From an uncultured Flavobacteriales bacterium (GTDB taxonomy: Bacteria > Bacteroidota > Bacteroidia > Flavobacteriales_E > Vicingaceae): 9,157 nt of DNA. Under the pieces are notes generated by a model. It searched no databases. It was given only the letters and a program-made list of their open reading frames with translations, and was not told where the DNA came from. Below are positions 1 through 4,492 of the stretch, one piece after another. Within the stretch, counting starts at the first letter, position 1, and every line of letters starts with the position of its first letter. A program made the position numbers and the translations under genes. The stretch is from contig CAJXRL010000092.1 in NCBI GenBank assembly GCA_913059105.1, positions 1 to 9,157 on the forward strand, written 5' to 3'.

Positions 1-39
1 AGTAGATCGTCGGCAGCGTCAGATGTGTATAAGAGACAG
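1..39 (+). other. Nextera i5-side adapter (sequencing artefact)
   Basis: Positions 7-39 match the Illumina Nextera read-1 transposase adapter. They end in the 19-base Tn5 mosaic end AGATGTGTATAAGAGACAG at 21-39. The six bases before it, AGTAGA, are the last six of the i5 index AGAGTAGA. This is library adapter, not genomic DNA, and no coding or repeat call should include it. Confidence 0.98.
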
Positions 40-305
40 GAAGCACTTGGTATTATACGCCTGAAATGCAAGGTTCAGCATCCATTAAAAAGGTGTTACC
101 GGCGTTGTGTCCCAATTATCCGGAATTAGATTATGATGCATTGAACTTAGGCAATGGGGGAGATGCGAGTAATTTATTAAAGGCATTGGCTGAAGGTACT
201 GTCCCTTCAGATAAAATACAAGACTTAAGAACAGACTTGTTGGCCTATTGTAAATTAGACACTTTGGCCATGGTTAAGATTTGGGAGGTATTGAAAGGGC
301 TCTAA
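40..305 (+). CDS. DUF2779-family protein, C-terminal fragment
   Basis: The reading frame is open from the adapter junction to the TAA at 303-305, so only about the last 87 residues are present. The first ATG (66) is internal: the frame reads STWYYTPEMQGSASIKKVLP across it. The W-x-T/Y-PEMQGS-x-SIKKVLPAL block and the final LLAYCKLDTLAMVKIWEVL are what I know from the end of DUF2779 proteins. The Y-x3-D in YCKLD resembles the last acidic motif of DEDDy-type RNase H-fold exonucleases, so a nuclease role is plausible, but the rest of the active site lies off the contig. It is transcribed towards the phage-like block but on the opposite strand, and is most likely a resident chromosomal gene marking the flank. 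Family recognition is from memory of the motif; the catalytic role is inference. Confidence 0.8.
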
Positions 306-480
306 GTTTCATAATTCGATTTAAAGTAAAGCAGATAAGTCCGTTTTAGAATGCAATATATTGTTCATTATGAAGAATATGAAAACGAAAGAAAATAGAA
401 TATAAAACGTTTGATTTGCTTATAATTTGGGCTAGAATAGGAGGTTAATTCTAATTTTCAATAAAGGTCTTGTAATAAAA
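306..480. other. Intergenic gap with orphan Shine-Dalgarno-like site
   Basis: This AT-rich gap separates the DUF2779 fragment from the next ORF. It holds TATAAT at 421-426 with no convincing upstream box at normal spacing, and TTTG at 426-429 that only partly fits the Bacteroidota TAnnTTTG element. A perfect AGGAGG at 439-444 has no ATG, GTG or TTG at working distance behind it. No tRNA fold, terminator hairpin or direct repeat suggesting an att site was seen by eye. Confidence 0.4.
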
Positions 481-888
481 ATGCGCTTTAATGTCTTTGC
501 GTTTTTAACTATTTACAAGAGTCATAAGTTAGATTTATTTAAATTAGCAAACCAATTTATAGAGCAGCTCATGGACTCCTTAGAAGCCTCAAAAAGATTC
601 GATTTATCAAAGTTTTGTGCCAATTTAACTAAGCTCGATTTTATTTCTATTAATGATATTGTGAATAGAGAAGTAGTTAACTCTGTAGGCATAAAGGTTA
701 AAGGAAAAGACGCTTTGAGCTGTAAGAATAAGTATCTAAATGAATTAAAGCAATTGGCTTTTATCCTAGGAACGGGAGAACTTCCTGTTGGGATTAGCGA
801 AGAGAATATTGATCTTTTTAAATCAGTTATTGCTGAGTTAGTTAAAAAAGGAAATCTTAAAACGTCTGCACTTAGAATTTTTGCCTAA
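481..888 (+). CDS. Hypothetical protein, 135 aa
   Basis: I do not recognise this protein. It is a complete ORF from ATG 481 to TAA 886-888, with no signal peptide or membrane segment. It looks mainly alpha-helical, with charged amphipathic stretches at about residues 14-35 and 78-95 and a basic C-terminus (VKKGNLKTSALRIF). The ATG is the first canonical start after the in-frame TAG at 433-435. It lacks a Shine-Dalgarno site at normal distance; the AGGAGG at 439-444 is 36 nt upstream. It is the only + strand gene between the DUF2779 fragment and the - strand block, and its stop faces the end of that block across 35 bp. It could be a host gene or a cargo gene at the element's edge. Coding status rests on length and plausible composition only. 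Confidence 0.6.
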   Translation: MRFNVFAFLTIYKSHKLDLFKLANQFIEQLMDSLEASKRFDLSKFCANLTKLDFISINDIVNREVVNSVGIKVKGKDALSCKNKYLNELKQLAFILGTGELPVGISEENIDLFKSVIAELVKKGNLKTSALRIFA

Positions 889-923
889 AATATTCTATGG
901 CAAGAAGTGAGTTCATTATTCAG

Positions 924-1274
924 TTAATGTGCAAGTTTTGAAGCCAACTTCCCATTTCCAATATCAGTGGAAGTGCAAAAACTTAGGGTGTCAAAATATA
1001 ATTCTCTGCTATATTTACCGCCTAATGCAAGAATACCTAGCAACAGCGTAGTCACTTTAATTCGTTTCTTTAATCGTTGTGGAATAGGGTTCTTTTCTTC
1101 TGCAACCTCTGAATTCGTTTCACACCGAATAGAGGGGTAAAACCCTTCAATCGCATCATGAAATTCCGTTTGAAGGCTTTTCCAATCAATATCCAAGACA
1201 TTGTTGTTCAAACTTTCAAATATTTTTCCAACATCATTCTTTGGATCAATAATATTTTTTAAAAATTCACTCAT
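924..1274 (-). CDS. Small protein of unknown function, 116 aa (distal tandem copy)
   Basis: This is the last gene of the - strand block, with ATG at 1274 and TAA at 924-926. No family is recognised. It has an N-terminal helical region (VGKIFESLNNNVLDIDWKSL), a charged middle, a basic stretch (RLKKRIKV, residues 67-74) and a moderately hydrophobic helix TTLLLGILALGG (75-86) that is short for a membrane segment. Length and layout match the upstream neighbour: both carry an (I/V)xxIF-x2-L helix near residue 17-25, an acidic middle, an IP motif near 64-68 and a hydrophobic LxxxALG helix followed by a hydrophilic turn. I infer that they are diverged tandem duplicates. It starts 13 bp after its neighbour's stop. 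A structural or accessory role in the element is possible but unsupported. Confidence 0.65.
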   Translation of the reverse strand: MSEFLKNIIDPKNDVGKIFESLNNNVLDIDWKSLQTEFHDAIEGFYPSIRCETNSEVAEEKNPIPQRLKKRIKVTTLLLGILALGGKYSRELYFDTLSFCTSTDIGNGKLASKLAH

Positions 1275-1287
1275 AAAGTCAATTGCA

Positions 1288-1638
1288 TTAGTTCAAAAAT
1301 AGGGGTATAGTACACAGTTCTTTTTTAAGAATGTAATCCATGGAGTAGTGAAAAACTGAATCGTTAAATGAAGCTCCTAAAGCACAAACGGAAAGTATCA
1401 TTTTGGCAATAAGCACCCTGTTGTTATGCGGCATTGGTATTTCATACTTGCCCGCCGCCTTTTGAGCAAAAGATGGATCAAATGGAATTTTTTCTTCCAA
1501 TTGAATGGTAAACTCTTCGTACAATTCGTCAAAATCTTCCGAACTTAAAGTGGAAGCTAATGTTGTAAAGATTTCATCAATTGGACGATTTCCATCTACT
1601 ACTTCACTGTAAAACTGATAAGGGTTAATATAAATCAC
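1288..1638 (-). CDS. Small protein of unknown function, 116 aa (proximal tandem copy)
   Basis: The start codon is GTG (bases 1638-1636). It is the only canonical start after the in-frame stop at 1668-1666 that keeps the N-terminal half. The product has an acidic, helical N-terminal half (SSEDFDELYEEFTIQLEEKI, residues 32-51), then EIPMPHNNRV and a hydrophobic helix LIAKMILSVCALGASF (76-91), with no clear signal peptide. No known domain is recognised. Its order of features matches the next gene (same 116-aa length, IF helix, IP motif, ALG-containing hydrophobic helix), so the two are probably distant paralogues. It lies 33 bp after the peptidase gene and 13 bp before its copy, fitting a shared transcript. 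Confidence 0.65.
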   Translation of the reverse strand: MIYINPYQFYSEVVDGNRPIDEIFTTLASTLSSEDFDELYEEFTIQLEEKIPFDPSFAQKAAGKYEIPMPHNNRVLIAKMILSVCALGASFNDSVFHYSMDYILKKELCTIPLFLN

Positions 1639-1671
1639 TGACTCTACAACGTGATTTATAGCGTTTTATTT

Positions 1672-2157
1672 TTAAGCGGCTCTTCTATTCTCTAAAAAAG
1701 GATTGTAAGGAGCCTTTGTTCCTTTAGGATAACCCCACACGGCATAAAGAGGTTTGGATAGATCATTATCAATATGCACAAACGTAGTAGCAATGCCAAT
1801 TCTTTTAAAACCTGCTTTTTTTGCCGCTTGCACAACAAGATCTCTTTGTTTGATGGAATTGACCTTGATATCAACCGCCATTCCTGTTGTATGGGCAGAA
1901 TTTACAACACCACCAACTGACCTGTTGTGTGCAGCTGTTCTAAAAGCAGAATTATAAACGAAAGTGAACCCTGCATATCGTTCGGCATCTTTAAGCATAG
2001 TAAGAAAGCGCTTGTTCATTCCTTTGCCACTTCCAAGCTTGTCGGGGCTATCAAATACAGATAGATCATAGCGGTTTAGCACGTATTTCCTTGAAAAATA
2101 GAGTAGGAGAGCACCAGCTAAAATTCCTGATATGTAATATATGTGCTGTTGCCTCAT
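1672..2157 (-). CDS. Membrane-anchored M15-type peptidase, probable endolysin
   Basis: This is a probable zinc peptidase that cuts the peptide part of peptidoglycan. It has 161 residues with the start chosen here. A hydrophobic anchor lies at about residues 6-22, followed by a D-Ala-D-Ala/L-Ala-D-Glu peptidase fold. The M15 zinc signature SAHTTGMAVDI is at 87-97 (H89 and D96 as ligands) and FVHIDND at 126-132 supplies H128. FRTAAHNRSVGG before it fits the family's conserved arginine strand. I chose ATG 2157, not ATG 2184, because it overlaps the stop of the preceding 48-aa gene as ATGA. The longer form would add nine residues reading through that gene. The N-terminal anchor suggests secretion by a signal-arrest-release type route or tethering at the inner membrane. 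Context with a coiled-coil membrane protein and fibres points to a phage endolysin. A baseplate-associated lysin is the alternative, but the size and anchor argue against it. Confidence 0.88.
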   Translation of the reverse strand: MRQQHIYYISGILAGALLLYFSRKYVLNRYDLSVFDSPDKLGSGKGMNKRFLTMLKDAERYAGFTFVYNSAFRTAAHNRSVGGVVNSAHTTGMAVDIKVNSIKQRDLVVQAAKKAGFKRIGIATTFVHIDNDLSKPLYAVWGYPKGTKAPYNPFLENRRAA

Positions 2158-2300
2158 GCCTTTTTTTGCTTGCACTTTTCGCATAAATCAGAATCTCTGA
2201 AGCGGTCAGAAACAATGAACGTTAAGTTGACTACAGTAAGTATTAAAGATGCAGCTAGAAGAAACTGCACTGCCGGACTTTGTTCCTTTATTGACATCAT
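2154..2300 (-). CDS. Small single-span membrane protein, 48 aa, C-terminal CxxC
   Basis: This short gene runs from ATG at 2300-2298 to TGA at 2156-2154; a second ATG follows immediately at 2297. The product starts MMSIKEQSPAVQFLLAASLI, carries one membrane segment at about residues 10-30, and ends in a hydrophilic tail with CEKCKQKKA. Its start overlaps the stop of the 126-aa gene (ATGA at 2300-2297). Its own stop overlaps the peptidase start (ATGA at 2157-2154), so all three are probably translationally coupled. The double overlap is the main evidence that it is real. Size, topology and position just before the endolysin suit a small holin or pinholin-like protein, but no family is recognised. 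The cysteine pair could bind metal or form a disulfide. Confidence 0.7.
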   Translation of the reverse strand: MMSIKEQSPAVQFLLAASLILTVVNLTFIVSDRFRDSDLCEKCKQKKA

Positions 2301-2677
2301 TTTTTGATGGCTAATATTTGTTTGCTTAAGGCTAAGTTTTCTTTTTGTAAAGTCTTTACTTTTTGCTCTAATTCGAAAATTCTATTCTTTTGACTTTCGA
2401 TCATATCACTTTGTGATTCAACCTTTTTTATCAATTTTCTATTTTCATTAGCGACGGCTTCCAACTCCTTAACTCTTTGCTCTAAATGCTGTGACCACTG
2501 AATCCAGTTGCCAACAATTTGTCCCTCTGCCTGCACATGAAGGTTCTTCGTTTCTGCCGATCTCAACCGTTTGTCGAACCTTGCTCTAATTAATAATTCA
2601 ATGACTTTCCAGATGCCTGTTGCACCCAAAACCAAGGTAGCTACTTTCAAATATAAATCCCAATCTTCCATCATCAT
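2297..2677 (-). CDS. Membrane-anchored coiled-coil phage protein, 126 aa
   Basis: Three ATG codons stand in a row (2677, 2674, 2671) behind AAGGGAAAG, a fair ribosome site, so the exact first residue is open within two codons. The product has one hydrophobic N-terminal helix (about residues 8-30, with an amphipathic start WDLYLKVATL). A basic patch RARFDKRLR follows, then a long coiled coil from about 55 to 122 with heptad-like leucines and ELEQKVKTLQKEN. This topology, a short cytoplasmic tip, one span and a long coil, is shared with phage inner-membrane spanins and with uncharacterised coiled-coil proteins beside lysis genes. It starts 11 bp after the 161-aa fibre gene and overlaps the 48-aa gene by 4 bp. 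A lysis accessory role is inference; a structural rod is an alternative. Confidence 0.75.
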   Translation of the reverse strand: MMMEDWDLYLKVATLVLGATGIWKVIELLIRARFDKRLRSAETKNLHVQAEGQIVGNWIQWSQHLEQRVKELEAVANENRKLIKKVESQSDMIESQKNRIFELEQKVKTLQKENLALSKQILAIKK

Positions 2678-2688
2678 CTTTCCCTTTT

Positions 2689-3174
2689 TTACTGATTTAT
2701 TCGCCTTGACAACTCAATCCATTGTTTGCCATTTTTTTGCAACATAATAATGCTAAATGCATTGCTAATTAAAAAATTAGTGTCAACTCTTATGTTTCCT
2801 AACTTACTAACTGTTAATTCTGTATTCATGCTTACTAAACTTATCACTTGAGCTTCAAATCCACCGACAATTGTTCTCAATTCTTCGGTGGGGTTGTTGC
2901 TTGAAATCTTGTATAAATTGCTAATGGGAGATACAGCAATTGAAAAATTATCTATGCCAACAACAGCCGAACTTTTAATAGGAATTCCTTTCAAAACGTT
3001 ATTGACAATGCTTGTCAATTGTTCTAAGTCGTAGGTTTGAAATTTTATCAATTCAAAGCCATTGTCAGTTACATCATCCTTCGTGACATAGATTTCACCT
3101 TTCTCGGTCAAAATCATAGCTTGAGAAGGGTAATGAGTTCCTACAGCATTGCTATTTAGCTTTTTGATTTCCAT
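2689..3174 (-). CDS. Putative tail-fibre tip protein, 161 aa
   Basis: This looks like a short phage fibre protein. The N-terminal part contains PSQAMILTEKGEIYVTKDDV, a strand-turn-strand pattern common in fibre attachment regions. A helical linker follows at about 48-62, then a beta-rich C-terminal domain (70-157). That end, GGFEAQVISL through IIMLQKNGKQWIELSRRI, has the same layout as the C-terminus of the 226-aa protein upstream (GGEIGQIITL to ITLQKINSTIWVELAR). It also matches the GQxITL...WIExSR ending I know from phage receptor-binding tips. Here the Q of GQ is kept as AQV. A rho-independent terminator ends 12 nt before its ATG and no clear ribosome site is visible, so its expression may differ from that of the upstream fibres. 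The fibre role is inferred from module similarity. Confidence 0.7.
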   Translation of the reverse strand: MEIKKLNSNAVGTHYPSQAMILTEKGEIYVTKDDVTDNGFELIKFQTYDLEQLTSIVNNVLKGIPIKSSAVVGIDNFSIAVSPISNLYKISSNNPTEELRTIVGGFEAQVISLVSMNTELTVSKLGNIRVDTNFLISNAFSIIMLQKNGKQWIELSRRINQ

Positions 3175-3186
3175 TAATGCAAGATT

Positions 3187-3215
3187 AAAAAGCCGAAAGG
3201 GAAACCCCTTCCGGC
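3187..3215 (-). terminator. Rho-independent terminator between fibre genes
   Basis: As - strand RNA, GCCGGAAGGG pairs with CCCUUUCGGC around a GUUU loop (stem arms 3215-3206 and 3201-3192), directly followed by five U at 3191-3187. The pair 3211/3196 is G-U in the - strand RNA but A-C in the + strand RNA, so the hairpin is built for - strand transcription. It lies 11 bp after the stop of the 159-aa gene and 12 nt before the start of the 161-aa gene. Confidence 0.85.
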
Positions 3216-3225
3216 CTTCTCTATA

Positions 3226-3705
3226 CTACCACTGAGTAGCAGTAAGAAGTACTATTGGTTTTCCATCAAATGTGGAATCTCCCAATTTTGCTACATCCCC
3301 GGCATTACTCAAAGAAGCTTGCTTTGAATTTACCTGACTTTGCAAACCATTTTCTAAAGAATCAATTTGAGTCTTATCATAAACCGAAGCTGAATCTGCT
3401 TTCTGATTTATATTGGACTGTAATGATGATTCTACCGAAGTGATGGCATCGGTTATCTCAGTGGGACTTGAACCAGCAGGTAGTTGAGCTAAAGGCAATT
3501 TTAGATTACCATCAAGCTCGGCATAACCATTGGCCGATCCCTTTAAATTGCCCATGTAGCTTTGAACAATCTGAACTGTTGTTACTTGCTTCGCAACCCC
3601 TTCAGAGTCGGAAACATAATGAGTTGCATTACCTGATTCGCCCTCTATATAATAGAGACTATTTGGTTCTAATACAGCTGGCAACTCTGTTACAAAATTT
3701 ATCAT
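3226..3705 (-). CDS. Putative tail-fibre / appendage protein, 159 aa
   Basis: The N-terminus, LPAVLEPNSLYYIEGESG followed by YVSDSEGVAKQV (residues 8-41), has the particle-proximal strand pattern seen in many phage fibres. NLKGSANGYAELDGNLKLPL and AQLPAG (53-78) match the familiar fibre motif 'GxANGxAxLDxxxKxPxxQLP'. NQKADSASVYDKTQID (100-115) matches the 'KADxxxvYtKtEiD' linker that precedes trimeric coils. Residues 85-130 look like a coiled-coil shaft. Unlike the 226- and 161-aa proteins it has no beta-rich receptor-binding tip and stops at LLTATQW with a TAG, so it may be a shaft or connector whose tip is supplied by another protein, or a shortened fibre. It is bounded by a 106-bp gap upstream and a terminator downstream. 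Confidence 0.75.
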   Translation of the reverse strand: MINFVTELPAVLEPNSLYYIEGESGNATHYVSDSEGVAKQVTTVQIVQSYMGNLKGSANGYAELDGNLKLPLAQLPAGSSPTEITDAITSVESSLQSNINQKADSASVYDKTQIDSLENGLQSQVNSKQASLSNAGDVAKLGDSTFDGKPIVLLTATQW

Positions 3706-3719
3706 TGAACTGATTTTAT

Positions 3720-3737
3720 TTCTGTCATTTGACAGAA
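3720..3737. repeat. 18-bp inverted repeat upstream of the 159-aa gene
   Basis: A perfect inverted repeat, TTCTGTCA-TT-TGACAGAA, lies 15 bp before the 159-aa start codon on the - strand. No U-run follows on either strand, so it is not a terminator. It could be an operator or an RNA hairpin near the ribosome entry site; the 7-bp form has a 4-base loop. Confidence 0.5.
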
Positions 3738-3781
3738 GTTTAAACTATGGAAGTCATTGCGCTTTCTTCCTTTAACTGTTA

Positions 3782-3801
3782 TAAGCAGGCGCAACTGCTT
3801 A
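3782..3801 (-). repeat. Hairpin after the 226-aa gene
   Basis: TAAGCAG and CTGCTTA form a 7-bp stem around a six-base loop, 10 bp after the TAG of the 226-aa fibre gene. There is no proper U-tract (UAACAGUU follows on the - strand), so at best it is a weak terminator or an RNA-processing or 3'-end stabilising hairpin. Confidence 0.4.
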
Positions 3802-3811
3802 CCATGAATAG

Positions 3812-4492
3812 CTATTCGGTAAATTTTTTCCTTGCAAGCTCTACCCATATGGTTGAGTTTATCTTTTGCAAGGTGATGTTGTCTACTAATTGATTGTCTT
3901 CTAAAGTTATTGGAGCAGAAAGCTTTAAGTAATCTGAACCCGCAAGGCTTAGTGAATTAATTGAATGCCTTTTTAGAGTAATGATCTGTCCAATTTCTCC
4001 TCCTTCAATAATCGAAATTGTATCCCCATCTGCATGGTCATACACTTGAACGGAAGCAATAGCAGTGTTGATTGCTGAAGGTAAAATGACTTTAAAATAG
4101 CTTGATTGATCTATTGTGTTTAAGTTCAATACAATTAAGTTAGAATCACTACTAATTTCTTGCTTTGGAATACCTATAAACTCAGAACTAAACTGATTCA
4201 GCTTTTCAGTTAATTTTGCAGGTGTGACCATTTTTTGATCATCAACTCCAGCTAAAACCTCCTCTTCAGTTGCAGGCTCAATTTGAAATAAAAGTTGCCA
4301 CTCATGCACTTCTGGTCCAATCTTTCGATAACGGATAGCAGGCTTGAAATTCCTGTCTTCATATTCTACTCCGATTGGAACATTAAAGGACGGCTCGCCA
4401 AGTCCAAAAATTAAGATTTGGCGATTGCTGAACTCTTTTGCTAAGAGTTCAGCTTTTGCTTGTGCCTGTTCAACTGTCCAATATTCAGCCAT
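3812..4492 (-). CDS. Putative tail-fibre / receptor-binding protein, 226 aa
   Basis: Three modules are visible. Residues 1-68 are an N-terminal module with EFSNRQILIFGLGEPSFNVP and a YxDxxFxPAIRYRKIG strand. It matches the start of the 587-aa protein (EFANRQILVKGDGVPSNNAP), so both probably dock on the same particle component. Residues 71-98 hold ATEEEVLAGVDDQKMVTPAKL, a classic phage tail-fibre sequence. The rest is beta-rich and ends in GGEIGQIITL (164-173) through ITLQKINSTIWVELARKKF (206-224), a receptor-binding-tip pattern shared with the 161-aa protein. The ATG shares its A with the last base of the preceding gene's TAA (one-base overlap), indicating coupling to the 587-aa gene. Strong fibre motifs make the assignment good; the receptor is unknown. 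Confidence 0.82.
   Translation of the reverse strand: MAEYWTVEQAQAKAELLAKEFSNRQILIFGLGEPSFNVPIGVEYEDRNFKPAIRYRKIGPEVHEWQLLFQIEPATEEEVLAGVDDQKMVTPAKLTEKLNQFSSEFIGIPKQEISSDSNLIVLNLNTIDQSSYFKVILPSAINTAIASVQVYDHADGDTISIIEGGEIGQIITLKRHSINSLSLAGSDYLKLSAPITLEDNQLVDNITLQKINSTIWVELARKKFTE

Noticed and set aside
1692..1957. Alternative ORFs over the M15 peptidase (- 1692-1874 and + 1754-1957)
   Set aside because: The peptidase frame holds the SxHxxGxAxD and HxD motifs, so the other frames are shadows.
1672..2184. ATG 2184 as start of the M15 peptidase
   Set aside because: The added residues lie wholly within the 48-aa membrane ORF, whose TGA overlaps ATG 2157 as ATGA; the shorter start is the more natural one.
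3255..3713. + strand ORFs at 3255-3443 and 3468-3713
   Set aside because: They are antisense to the 159-aa fibre gene, which carries recognised fibre motifs; one also crosses into the non-coding gap without a start signal.
3720..3737. Palindrome as an invertase (gix-like) recombination site for fibre switching
   Set aside because: It is only 18 bp, has no second inverted copy that I can see flanking a fibre segment, does not resemble gix/hix-type sites, and no invertase gene is in the window.
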